Assembly (NCBI GenBank): GCA_016868315.1
Contig: VGHE01000009.1
Coordinates: 1 to 64,000, forward strand
Reading direction: 5' to 3'
From: Betaproteobacteria bacterium
GTDB lineage: Bacteria; Bdellovibrionota_B; Oligoflexia; Silvanigrellales; Silvanigrellaceae
DNA length: 64,000 nucleotides
The notes under the pieces were generated by a model, which saw nothing but the letters and a program-made list of their open reading frames with translations, was not told the DNA's origin and ran no database searches. Both the position numbers and the translations under genes were made by a program. Positions 1-8,800 of this stretch are shown here, in pieces (within the stretch, counting starts at the first letter, position 1; each line of letters begins with the position of its first letter).

Positions 1-1499
1 GTATATTCAAGCACACGTTTCCCTTTGGCAGGAATAACAGTTCTCCACTCCGCTGTGCCTTTACCAAGCATTTTCTGCTCGAATGTCGTTTTTAGGATTT
101 TGGCATCACCCGGCAACCCTTCACGGTAAATCACTTGCTGCTCGCGGTCTTTGGCATTGCTAAAGACGACGCGGTTTGTAAATTCAACCACGCGCACTTC
201 TTTACGCTGCTCCCTGATGGTGGGCAGATTTTTGTACGAGAGCTGCCTCTTGCGTGCCGTGACATCGAAAGAAGTTCCCAAGCGCACACGCACCCTTTCG
301 TTCTCGGGAACGTGCCTAATTTTATCTTCACCCAAAAACTGTGAAAGCGTTGCTTTGTCGCGCTTGTAAACGCGCACAATACCTGCCGGCAGTGCCATGC
401 CCAGGCGCGATTGTTTATCGTTTTCAAAAGCAATGAACACGCCACCGGGAATCGGGTTTCCGAGCTCAACATTGTCGGTTACACCGCCTGCACCTTCTTC
501 CTCCTCACCGCCGTCTAGGTCATTCAAGTAATAACCACTCGAGGCTTCAAAGATAATCTCCTTACGAGTGGGGACATTTGCTACTTGCAGAAGCGTGAGC
601 TGCTTGGTTTGGTTTGAAGAAATTGTTGTTGCACGGGGCAGCGTATATAAATGATATTCGAAGAACGATTCACCCTGCATCTGTGGTGCAGCTGCAGACA
701 TGGGCATAGCATCGACTGCAGTCTCAGCATAATTCATCTTCGCGCGCCGATAGGCTCGAGGCTCTTCTACAGTTTGAATACTACCTGCCATGAGCTGTAG
801 TTTTGCATTGCGAAACGCCGTGCCACTTTGATTGGTGAGTGTTACAAACCCAGTCAGATTTATTTTATCTTCATTTTCGTTGAGGTCGGCGATATAATCC
901 GCTTTCCAGGTGATTCCCCCGCTCAGATAATTCAATTCCAAATCTTGCTCGCCGCTTTTACGGCTTTCAACGAGCAGGCTCAGGGTCGGCTCAGCACGGA
1001 GATTTTTCGGCACTTCCGGAAAAGAAATACGCCCCGGAACCCCTGTTTCAATCCTGTCTTTCATCTTCAGCACGACACCATTTTGTGTCGATAGAACTTC
1101 AGCTGACTCGCTGCTTTCGGAACCATTTGTAGGATGAGTCCGAGTCACGGAGACGTTTCTTCCCAGGAATTTTTCGAGCAACTTGGTTGGTGAAAGAAGG
1201 TCGAATTCGAGATTTTGTTCGAGAACCAACAAATCATCGGGGGCGTTCACGTTACGCAGTTGGGCTGTTTCGCTCAACATCTGTGAGCTCACATCCTGAA
1301 GCTCGAGAGCAGCAAATCCTTTATCGAATTTCACTCGGCGACGTTCACGAATCATCGAACGACCGTTGGAATAGACCGTCAGCGAGACTGCCGTTTGATC
1401 TTTCAATTGGCTACGCAGCACTTTTGTCTCTTGGGCATAGGTGGTCGAAGAGAGTGCAGCAACAAGTAAACCAACCAAGGCATGGAGATTCATCTTCAT
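1..1499 (-). CDS. DUF4139 (MuiA-like) exported protein, C-terminus cut by window edge
   Basis: The frame is open from an ATG at 1499 to the window edge, about 499 residues visible, and is absent from the ORF track because its stop lies outside. A typical signal peptide (MKMNLHALVGLLVAALSS, cleavage near TYAQ) predicts export. The body is beta-rich and matches the DUF4139 / mucoidy-inhibitor MuiA-like family: a central SGGITWKADY segment, an acidic linker (GGEEEEGAGG) and a later GTSFDVTARKR stretch. AAGGATG lies just upstream of the start. The biochemical role of the family is not established; members are exported. It follows speA on the same strand after a 61-bp gap and could be cotranscribed. 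Family call is by pattern recognition. Confidence 0.75.
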   Translation of the reverse strand, partial: MKMNLHALVGLLVAALSSTTYAQETKVLRSQLKDQTAVSLTVYSNGRSMIRERRRVKFDKGFAALELQDVSSQMLSETAQLRNVNAPDDLLVLEQNLEFDLLSPTKLLEKFLGRNVSVTRTHPTNGSESSESAEVLSTQNGVVLKMKDRIETGVPGRISFPEVPKNLRAEPTLSLLVESRKSGEQDLELNYLSGGITWKADYIADLNENEDKINLTGFVTLTNQSGTAFRNAKLQLMAGSIQTVEEPRAYRRAKMNYAETAVDAMPMSAAAPQMQGESFFEYHLYTLPRATTISSNQTKQLTLLQVANVPTRKEIIFEASSGYYLNDLDGGEEEEGAGGVTDNVELGNPIPGGVFIAFENDKQSRLGMALPAGIVRVYKRDKATLSQFLGEDKIRHVPENERVRVRLGTSFDVTARKRQLSYKNLPTIREQRKEVRVVEFTNRVVFSNAKDREQQVIYREGLPGDAKILKTTFEQKMLGKGTAEWRTVIPAKGKRVLEY

Positions 1500-1560
1500 G
1501 GGAGACATCCTTATCTCGCTGAATGAAAGTTCAGCTGCCCATGTCTGAATCAGGCGTGAA

Positions 1561-3486
1561 TTAGCCAATAATCTCGAGTCTGCTCTTCACGAGAAGATAC
1601 GGATACTCGGAGAAGTAGCCCTTCACTTGAGTCATGATGTGGTCAGCGTCAGTCGCGCTGAGTTTACCGTCTTCAATGCGTGCCTTCAATTGGTTGGCAT
1701 AACCCGTCAGAATCCCCTCATCGGTGTAGTTCATCACACGCAGGAGTTCACCAACGTCTTCGCCTTTGACCTCTTCGATGTTCTCGATTTGACCCGCAGG
1801 CGAGATTTGAACAATCAACTCGTTCACCGCTCCGAACAGGTTATGATTGTTTCCGAGTGCCTCCTGATATGCACCCACGAGGAAAAAGCCAATATGGTAA
1901 GGCGTATTCGATTGGGGAACATGCAGCTCAAGCGAAGGTTTGACGTCGCGTTTATCAACGAACTTGTCGAGGCAGCCATCCGAATCACAGGTGATATCCA
2001 TGATGACACCGGTTTTACTGGTGCGCTCGTTCAAACGCGTGAGTGGCATGACTGGAAACAGTTGCTCGATACTCCAAGAATCAGGAATCGACTGGAAAAT
2101 TGAGAAGTTTGCAAGATACTTGCTCGTTCGACTCTTCGCCAATTCCTCGAATTCTTCAAGCTGTACGCCCGAGAGCGCGTGATAGTGCAGTGCCTTGTTG
2201 GCAATCTCATTCACAATCACTTCCGCCTTGGCGCGGGCTTCGAGACTCAAATATCCAAGCCCGAAAAGCGTGAACAACTCATCGCGGTATTCAATTGAGT
2301 CGTGATAGAATTCAACGTAGTTCTTGCTGTTCATCTGCATGTGAACATTCATCATGTCACGCAGCAACTTATGATCGCTATCGTCCAGAACAACATCCTG
2401 AATATCGCCACCCATCTTCTCGACTTCACGCACATCAGTGACGAGCACTGCATGGTAAGCCGCCACAGCCCGTCCGCTCTCGCTCACAATCGTGGGAGGC
2501 GGGCAATTTTCCGACTGGCACACCTCTTGAACAAGGTAAACAACGTCGTTGGCGAATTCTTGAAGTGTATAGTTCGCGCTTGCATAAAAGCTTGTTTTAG
2601 AACCGTCGTAGTCGACACCAATACCACCACCAATGTTCAGGTAGCGGAGATTGAAGCCGTTCTTGTAAATTTTCGAGAACACACGGCTTGCTTCTTTCAT
2701 AGCGTTCTTTACACGCTTGATCTCCGTAATTTGGGAGCCAATATGGTAGTGCACCATCACGAGCGAGTTCTTCAGACCCGCCTCCTCAATGAGCCACAGG
2801 GCTTCCATCATCTCAACTGAGCTCAACCCGAATTTACTTTCCGTGCCGGAGGATTTCTCCCAGAGGCCGGATCCCTTCGAATAAAGCTTTGCGCGCAAAC
2901 CGATGTCGACGCAGAAACCCACTTGCTTTGCATACTCAATAATGAATTTGAGTTCGTCGGTGCCTTCAATGACGAGAATAATATTTTTACCCATGCGTTT
3001 CGCAGAGAACGCCATCTCAATATAGTGGGAGTCTTTGAAGCCGTTGCAAACCATGAGCGCTTCCGGGTGAAGATCATAGCTCAACGCCGCAAACAACTCA
3101 GCCTTGGTACCCACTTCGAGGCCGTAAGCATGCTTCCGACCACTCCGTACCAACGCATCAATAAATTCTTTTCTTTGGTTAACTTTAAAGGGGAACACAC
3201 AACGCAGGTCGCCTGCGTATTTGTATTCTTCCATGGCAGATCGAAAGGCCGTGTGCAGACGTGTTAATTGCGTATCGAGGATCTGGGGGAAACGCAGAAT
3301 GAGCGGAGTTTGAATGCGACGCTCGGATGCATGCTCAAGGATGCGTGTCAGGTCGAGCGAAACATCCTCGCTTCCAAACGGATGGACCTGCACAGTACCT
3401 CGGCTCGAAACTCCAAAATAACCTGAACTCCATCCATCAATCCCGTACTTCTGGAAAGCGTCCTGGATGTTTTGGGTCATAGCCAT
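1561..3486 (-). CDS. speA: biosynthetic arginine decarboxylase
   Basis: PLP enzyme converting arginine to agmatine, the first step of the agmatine route to putrescine and spermidine. The 641-residue product is close to the E. coli SpeA length (658). The N-terminal alanine-racemase-like barrel carries the PLP lysine in FPFKVNQRKE (about residue 101), the glycine-rich phosphate-binding stretch LNIGGGIGVDYDG, and near the C-terminus the DITCDSDG motif with the active-site cysteine. The track extends the frame to 3564, but ACAAGGAG sits 6 nt before ATG 3486 and the extra 26 residues do not look like SpeA. No speB or other polyamine gene is in the window. Confidence 0.95.
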   Translation of the reverse strand: MAMTQNIQDAFQKYGIDGWSSGYFGVSSRGTVQVHPFGSEDVSLDLTRILEHASERRIQTPLILRFPQILDTQLTRLHTAFRSAMEEYKYAGDLRCVFPFKVNQRKEFIDALVRSGRKHAYGLEVGTKAELFAALSYDLHPEALMVCNGFKDSHYIEMAFSAKRMGKNIILVIEGTDELKFIIEYAKQVGFCVDIGLRAKLYSKGSGLWEKSSGTESKFGLSSVEMMEALWLIEEAGLKNSLVMVHYHIGSQITEIKRVKNAMKEASRVFSKIYKNGFNLRYLNIGGGIGVDYDGSKTSFYASANYTLQEFANDVVYLVQEVCQSENCPPPTIVSESGRAVAAYHAVLVTDVREVEKMGGDIQDVVLDDSDHKLLRDMMNVHMQMNSKNYVEFYHDSIEYRDELFTLFGLGYLSLEARAKAEVIVNEIANKALHYHALSGVQLEEFEELAKSRTSKYLANFSIFQSIPDSWSIEQLFPVMPLTRLNERTSKTGVIMDITCDSDGCLDKFVDKRDVKPSLELHVPQSNTPYHIGFFLVGAYQEALGNNHNLFGAVNELIVQISPAGQIENIEEVKGEDVGELLRVMNYTDEGILTGYANQLKARIEDGKLSATDADHIMTQVKGYFSEYPYLLVKSRLEIIG

Positions 3487-3536
3487 GCGATTCTCCTTGT
3501 TTTCCCGCCCGGTTCTCGCCCCGGGGATCCTCGCGC

Positions 3537-3564
3537 GTCTTATCCCAAGCACCCGCGCAGTCAA
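3537..3564 (-). promoter_or_regulatory. candidate sigma70-type promoter for speA
   Basis: On the minus strand TTGACT (3564-3559) is followed after 16 bp by TAAGAC (3542-3537), about 50 bp before the speA start. The -35 is good and the -10 weak. This lies in the 172-bp divergent gap between speA and the plus-strand gene at 3659. Confidence 0.35.
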
Positions 3565-3658
3565 GGAAAATCCCCGTCAAGCCATGCATTCCTGGGGCAA
3601 TTTTTCGCCGCCCGCCCCCCTCCTCGCCGTTTATGATGGTCTTCAGAGGAGGATGGCT

Positions 3659-4153
3659 ATGTCGATCCTGAGAAATCAGCGTTACGCCCAGTTCGAGCAC
3701 GGAACCGCACGCGATGCTTTCCGTGGCCTCCCCTTGCAACAATTTCCGTGGGTTCTCGAGACCGTCGAGCACCGCTCTGCGCAGTCCGACCTACTTTGGG
3801 TTGTCGAAATTGCATGCCTTGAGGCGACCCCCAGCGGATTTGGAACCAAGCTCAACTTTGCTTTGCGGGGAACAGCTCGTCTTTCGCGCTCCTCTTTGGG
3901 CACGCACCTGTTCGACGGACAAAACCAATCACGCGTCAGTCGGCTTTTTTCTGAGAACCTGTTCGCGGTAGAAGACAGCTACCAATTTCAGAGCGAAGGC
4001 CAGTTGGAAGAACTCCAAAAACTCGCCAAAGAACTTTTAAAGAAATTTCAGTCTCAACTGGACTCGACTTGGACAGTTGAGAAGATCCGAAGCCAATTGC
4101 GAACGCATCTTCGGCAATCCTCACCCGGCGGATTTGGCGAGCGCGCCTTCTGA
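3659..4153 (+). CDS. hypothetical protein, 164 aa
   Basis: I do not recognise the family. The protein appears soluble and cytosolic, with no signal peptide or membrane segment. The C-terminal half is helical and lysine-rich (LEELQKLAKELLKKFQ). The start was set at ATG 3659 because AGAGGAGG lies 6 nt upstream; the track start at 3467 would overlap the speA start and add a non-conserved-looking 64 residues. An ATG at 3653 in the same frame abuts the ribosome-binding site and is less likely. It is divergent from speA and convergent with the HD-GYP gene across a 19-bp gap. Confidence 0.65.
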   Translation: MSILRNQRYAQFEHGTARDAFRGLPLQQFPWVLETVEHRSAQSDLLWVVEIACLEATPSGFGTKLNFALRGTARLSRSSLGTHLFDGQNQSRVSRLFSENLFAVEDSYQFQSEGQLEELQKLAKELLKKFQSQLDSTWTVEKIRSQLRTHLRQSSPGGFGERAF

Positions 4154-4172
4154 AGAAAATGTGGAGCTGTTT

Positions 4173-5447
4173 TTAGGCTCCCTTGCGCCGATTCAAGTCA
4201 TTTTCAAGGGATGCATTGTCTTTACTTTTTTCGGCATCACTGCCCTGAGTTGTTCGAAGTGATTCGGCAGCACTTCGTCCTGCTCCAACCTGAATAATCT
4301 TGCCCTTGGCCTCTTTATCGTAGGCCAGAACTTGGGGCGTAGCGGGTTTGTTCTGATACTTTTTCACGCTGTCGACGACCAACCCCACAAAGGGTTTGAA
4401 CAGCAACGGGTCGTAGTCATCATTTGATTCAATCATTATTTTCAAAGCCTGCCCGGGTTCGAATGCTTCCTTGTAAACGCGCTTCATAAGCAGTGCGCTG
4501 TAAACATCGGCAATCATACAAATGCGGCTATAGATATGAATACCACTTTCCGGCTCGGTTTCGAGCCGGCCTTTACGCCCCTCCGGATAGCCACGCCCAG
4601 TGAATTTTTCGTGGTGTTCGTAAGCAACACGAATTGCAAGGTCGCTTATGGGTGCTCCCTGCTTCACAGAATCCACAAGCTCATTGCGACCAAAAGTCGT
4701 ATGCTGCTTTATGACGTCAAACTCTTCGGGTGTTAGCTTGCCAGGCTTGTTGAGAATTTCACTCGGAACACAGGTTTTTCCCGTATCATGAAAGAGACCG
4801 CATTCGGCGACGTGCATAACCTCTTTCTCGGACATCGGACGGTCGACCATTTCCTGCGAGATAATCGCACAGAGCAAAGCAACGGTTGCGCTGTGATCAT
4901 ACAACGTTGGATCGCAAGCGATCATTTTACTCAAAGTGTAAAGAGCCGCTTGCGAATCCAAAACCGAGGAGACGATTTGCGAGGCACTCGCGCGCACGCG
5001 AGAAACAACTTCTTCGTCGATTCCGCCCTTCACCACCATCTGGCTTGAACTACTCAATTGGCCATAGACGTCGAGCGTTTTCCTATCCATGTGTGGCACA
5101 TACGCAAGCAGTCGATTGAGTTTTTTAGAACGAACTTGGTTGATGACCGCTTCAAATTTGGGACGGTCGGCTCGCCAAATGCAAACACGAAAGCTGCCTT
5201 TGGGCTTCAGGCAGGCAGACCAGATTTCATCGAGGAGCTCTTTGGAAAATTCCTTGGGTTTGATGAACTCAACCAACCATCCTTCAATCGATACGAAGAG
5301 TGAAAAGTCGATTTTCTGCACTTCGAACAAAAAATGAAACTGTTCAAGGCTGATGTTCACGAGCTTCTGTGAAAGCTCGTTGGTCAGGGGCACTACAACA
5401 CATCGATTGCGCGTTTCCTCGCGGATCGGCGGCGCCTTGAGATTCAT
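4173..5447 (-). CDS. HD-GYP domain protein, probable cyclic-di-GMP phosphodiesterase
   Basis: The 424-residue protein has a poorly recognisable N-terminal half (residues 1-170) and a C-terminal HD-GYP domain. Visible hallmarks are a first histidine in LYDHSA (~184), the metal-binding HDTGK (~220-224), HHEKFTGRGYP (~278-288) and ADVYSAL. HD-GYP enzymes hydrolyse c-di-GMP to GMP; the intact metal ligands and GYP triad suggest catalytic activity. A hydrophilic, low-complexity tail follows. The start was set at ATG 5447 with GGAGGGAG upstream; the track start at 5513 is a TTG. It lies 75 bp downstream of the ClpC-type gene on the same strand. Together with the tandem PilZ protein nearby it points to c-di-GMP signalling. 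Confidence 0.85.
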   Translation of the reverse strand: MNLKAPPIREETRNRCVVVPLTNELSQKLVNISLEQFHFLFEVQKIDFSLFVSIEGWLVEFIKPKEFSKELLDEIWSACLKPKGSFRVCIWRADRPKFEAVINQVRSKKLNRLLAYVPHMDRKTLDVYGQLSSSSQMVVKGGIDEEVVSRVRASASQIVSSVLDSQAALYTLSKMIACDPTLYDHSATVALLCAIISQEMVDRPMSEKEVMHVAECGLFHDTGKTCVPSEILNKPGKLTPEEFDVIKQHTTFGRNELVDSVKQGAPISDLAIRVAYEHHEKFTGRGYPEGRKGRLETEPESGIHIYSRICMIADVYSALLMKRVYKEAFEPGQALKIMIESNDDYDPLLFKPFVGLVVDSVKKYQNKPATPQVLAYDKEAKGKIIQVGAGRSAAESLRTTQGSDAEKSKDNASLENDLNRRKGA

Positions 5448-5522
5448 CCCGGACTCCCTCCGCGCCTCCGCTGTTCGGCGAGGAGCCAGAGAACCTGAGC
5501 CACTTTTATTCAAGATTCCAAT

Positions 5523-8018
5523 TTAATGAACAATTCTGACAGCAAGCTGCGATCTAGCTCCCTGCTCAAGCTCCACCTGCAAAAGCCGACCGTTGACCCT
5601 CTTGCCGTCTCGGTCGCGACCCACGCGAATGATTTCTTGGGCAACTCGGTTTTCGACTTCTTGCTCAAGCAACCTGCGTAGCGGTCGGGCACCATACATC
5701 GGATCGAAACCATGCTCGCACAGCCAGTCGCGTGCTCCATTGGAAACCTCCAGAGCAAGTCCCTGTTTCTCCAGCCGCACTGCCAAACTTTTTAATTGCG
5801 CATCGAGAATCATCTGGATTGAGGCTCGAGAGAATTTCTGGAAGACAATAATTTCATCGAGACGATTCAAGAATTCAGGTTTGAAGGATTTCTTGAGTTC
5901 ATCCTTCACAAGTCTTTCAACCTCATCATGACTCAACTCGCGCGCATCAGAGTTCAACCCCACGGCCCGCTTGTTTGAAACGATATGCTCGGAGCCAATG
6001 TTACTTGTGAAAATGATCAGGGTGTTTTCAAAATTCACCACCTGCCCCTCTGCGTCCGTGAGGCGACCGTCATCGAGAAGCTGTAGAAAAAGATTAAATG
6101 TTTCCGGATGTGCTTTCTCGATCTCATCGAATAACAACACGCAATAGGGCTGTCGTTTAACTCTCTCTGTAAGTTGGCCGCCCTCACCATAGCCAACGTA
6201 ACCTGGGGGCGAACCAATCAGCTTGGAGGTCTCATGACGCTCCATAAATTCACTCATATCGAAGCGAATAAGCCGCAATTCATCGTTGACCACAAACTCT
6301 GCCAGCGCCTTCGCAAGCTCAGTTTTACCAACCCCTGTTGGACCTAGGAAAAGGAAGGAGCCAATCGGCGCTCTGCGCTCGCGCAGTCCAACGCGGTTCC
6401 TGCGCAAGGCATTGGCAACAGCGCGCACAGCGTGTGGCTGACCAATCACACGCTTCTCGAGCTCAGTTTCAATGTTCGCCAGCTTGGTAAGATCCTCGGC
6501 CTGCAAACGTAACACTGGGATACCCGTGCTGCGCGAAACAAGTTCAGCGATGTCTTCTGGATGGACAATGCGATCTTCCGGGCGAATGGTAGCTTCCCAG
6601 TTTTTTCGCAGCTCCGAGATCCTGTTTTCCAGAGCAACAACGTCCATCTGAATTTCTGCCACACTCTGAAAATCCTGCCGATTAAACGCTTCGGTACGAT
6701 CCTCCTGCTTCTGCTGCTTTTCCTGCTCGAGTTTCTGAATTTCGGGCGGCAGACTCACAACACGGATCCGCTTGAGCGCTCCTGCTTCATCGATCAGGTC
6801 AATGGCTTTGTCGGGAAGACTGCGTCCAGTGATATACCGATGCGACAAATCGACAGCAGCAGCAAGCGCATCAGGACCATACTTAATATGGTGATGACGC
6901 TCATAACGCGCAGCAATAGCCTGCAGCATAAGTTTTGCATTCTCGAGCGACGGCTCTTCGACACGCACCGGCTGGAAGCGCCGCTCAAGCGCAGGATCTG
7001 ACTCAATGTATTGCTTATACTCTTTGAAGGTCGTCGCACCGATACATTGTAGTTGGCCACGCGCAAGAGCGGTTTTGAGAATGTTACTCGCATCAAGTGC
7101 CCCTGAAGTCCGACCAGCACCAACCACCGTATGAATTTCATCGATGAACAGAATGACCTCGCCTTCGAGAGCAATGATCTCTTCTTTGATTTGCTTAAGG
7201 CGTTCCTCAAATTCGCCATGCATTTTTGTTCCGGCGACCAACTCACCCATTTCGAGTGTTAAAACCCGTTTGCCGAGTAGATGCTCAGGAACTTCCTGGG
7301 CGAGCATACGCTGCACCAATCCCTCAACGATCACCGTTTTGCCAACTCCAGGCTCACCAATGAGAACCGGATTGTTCTTCTTTCGGCGAGAAAGGATCTG
7401 AATAACGCGGTCGATTTCTGCATCGCGCGCTGAGACTGGATCGAGTTCTCCACGCCGAGCCATTGCAGTGAGGTCTTTGGTGAATTGACTCAAGACACTT
7501 TGCCGCGATTCATCATCACGGTTTGCTATGGTCTGGCTTCCGCGGACACTGAGCAACGCCCGGCGCGTGTCTTCGTACGTGAGACCAACGCTGTGCAGCA
7601 GCTCACGCAGCGCGCCCTGGCGTTGATCGAAAAAGCCAAGAAACAAAGCTCCCGATGAAATGAACGCATCAGCGAAGTTTTTGCGCTCAGCATCAGCTTT
7701 CTCAAAAAGAAAATTGACCTCCTGAGTCCCATAGAGGTTCATGGAGTCGGCCTTTGCGCCCGGGGCAGGATCGGGTCTGCGCTGCAACTTATTGATGCGC
7801 TCATAAAGACCGTTGACGAGTCCGGTCTTCACCTTCACCTCATCAAGCTGCATCTCCTGTGCAACCTTCAGAACAATGGAATCCTTCTGCTCAACCAAAG
7901 CAAAAAGGATAAAGTCGGGCGTGAGTAAACGCGATTGAGCATTGACCGCCTCGGTGATTGCGGCCTGGAAAACTTCATTGACCTTGTGTGTGGAGCTCTT
8001 CAAAAAATGCTGTGGCAT
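5523..8018 (-). CDS. ClpC/ClpA-type AAA+ chaperone ATPase with two ATPase domains
   Basis: The 831-residue protein has a Clp N-domain (1-150), AAA domain 1 with Walker A GEPGVGKT (~221-228) and Walker B VILFIDE (~288-294), a short middle region (~425-475), AAA domain 2 with Walker A GPTGVGKT (~559-566), and a C-terminal small domain. The middle region is short and resembles the ClpC UVR-like linker rather than the long ClpB coiled coil. A VGL tripeptide in AAA2, in the position of the ClpP-docking VGF/IGL loop, suggests it feeds a ClpP protease. It would unfold proteins for degradation or refolding. GGGGGGAG precedes ATG 8018. It lies 63 bp downstream of lspA on the same strand. ClpB is the alternative name an automatic pipeline might give. 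Confidence 0.85.
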   Translation of the reverse strand: MPQHFLKSSTHKVNEVFQAAITEAVNAQSRLLTPDFILFALVEQKDSIVLKVAQEMQLDEVKVKTGLVNGLYERINKLQRRPDPAPGAKADSMNLYGTQEVNFLFEKADAERKNFADAFISSGALFLGFFDQRQGALRELLHSVGLTYEDTRRALLSVRGSQTIANRDDESRQSVLSQFTKDLTAMARRGELDPVSARDAEIDRVIQILSRRKKNNPVLIGEPGVGKTVIVEGLVQRMLAQEVPEHLLGKRVLTLEMGELVAGTKMHGEFEERLKQIKEEIIALEGEVILFIDEIHTVVGAGRTSGALDASNILKTALARGQLQCIGATTFKEYKQYIESDPALERRFQPVRVEEPSLENAKLMLQAIAARYERHHHIKYGPDALAAAVDLSHRYITGRSLPDKAIDLIDEAGALKRIRVVSLPPEIQKLEQEKQQKQEDRTEAFNRQDFQSVAEIQMDVVALENRISELRKNWEATIRPEDRIVHPEDIAELVSRSTGIPVLRLQAEDLTKLANIETELEKRVIGQPHAVRAVANALRRNRVGLRERRAPIGSFLFLGPTGVGKTELAKALAEFVVNDELRLIRFDMSEFMERHETSKLIGSPPGYVGYGEGGQLTERVKRQPYCVLLFDEIEKAHPETFNLFLQLLDDGRLTDAEGQVVNFENTLIIFTSNIGSEHIVSNKRAVGLNSDARELSHDEVERLVKDELKKSFKPEFLNRLDEIIVFQKFSRASIQMILDAQLKSLAVRLEKQGLALEVSNGARDWLCEHGFDPMYGARPLRRLLEQEVENRVAQEIIRVGRDRDGKRVNGRLLQVELEQGARSQLAVRIVH

Positions 8019-8081
8019 GACTCCCCCCTCGGTGCAAGTGTGCAGCGCTTGGGAGTCAACTTGAGACGGAACACTCGATTG

Positions 8082-8753
8082 TCAAGGGGCAGCGGATGGC
8101 TGCTGGAGAGCAACCTGCTTAGCGCCTCTGCGCAGAGAAACTTCCTGCAGCAGCATATCAATCAACATGAGAGCAATGCCTACGTTGATTGCCACGTCGG
8201 CCCAATTGAAGACCGGAAAGGAGTATTCCCAGCCAAAAATCTTCCAGTGAAAATGGAGAAAGTCGATAACGTACTTGAGCAGCACGCGGTCGATAAAATT
8301 CCCGGCCGCTCCAGATAAAACGAGAACCAACGAGGTACGGGCTAGACGCTGACCGGGATGCGAGCTCCTGAAAAGGTAGAGAATCATGCCGGAAACAAAC
8401 ACGGTAACAGTATAAAAGAGCCACAAACGAATGTGTTCGGGCGTATTTGCAAACGAGCCCCAGGCAGCGCCGGGGTTACGCACGTAGGTGAGGTGGAAAT
8501 CGACCCAGTTGGCGCTCATGGTACTGCGCTCCATTCCCTTTTCGGTGGCAAGCGAGGGTGATACGCCCCAGGTCATGACCCGGTATGAATCTCCCCGGTA
8601 GCTGCGCAGGTCGGTTTCATGGGACCAGGTCATGTATTGACGTTGGGCATGATATTTTGTGGTCTGGTCGAGCCCAACCATGGCCAGGAAGAGCAAGATA
8701 TAGCCGAACATGATAAGACGACCGGTGCGCTGCGGCTGAAGTTTAGATTCCAT
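8082..8753 (-). CDS. lspA: lipoprotein signal peptidase II with an insertion after the first membrane helix
   Basis: Inner-membrane aspartyl protease that cleaves prolipoprotein signal peptides before the lipidated cysteine. Four hydrophobic segments are visible. Family motifs are YVRNPGAAWG, SGAAGNFIDR (first catalytic Asp) and FNWADVAINVG (second catalytic Asp). At 223 residues it is about 55 longer than most LspA; the extra sequence is mainly a polar ~45-residue loop between helix 1 and the NPGAAWG motif. AAGGAATC precedes ATG 8753; the track start at 8915 would read into the divergent luxE-luxC gene. Many lipoproteins in the window are its likely substrates. Confidence 0.9.
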   Translation of the reverse strand: MESKLQPQRTGRLIMFGYILLFLAMVGLDQTTKYHAQRQYMTWSHETDLRSYRGDSYRVMTWGVSPSLATEKGMERSTMSANWVDFHLTYVRNPGAAWGSFANTPEHIRLWLFYTVTVFVSGMILYLFRSSHPGQRLARTSLVLVLSGAAGNFIDRVLLKYVIDFLHFHWKIFGWEYSFPVFNWADVAINVGIALMLIDMLLQEVSLRRGAKQVALQQPSAAP

Positions 8754-8800
8754 TCGGATTCCTTCATTAGGGTCGAGACCACGACGAGGAGTATGAAAGC

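Noticed and set aside
5448-5513. Extended N-terminus of the HD-GYP protein from TTG 5513
   Set aside because: No good ribosome-binding site at the TTG, whereas ATG 5447 follows GGAGGGAG.
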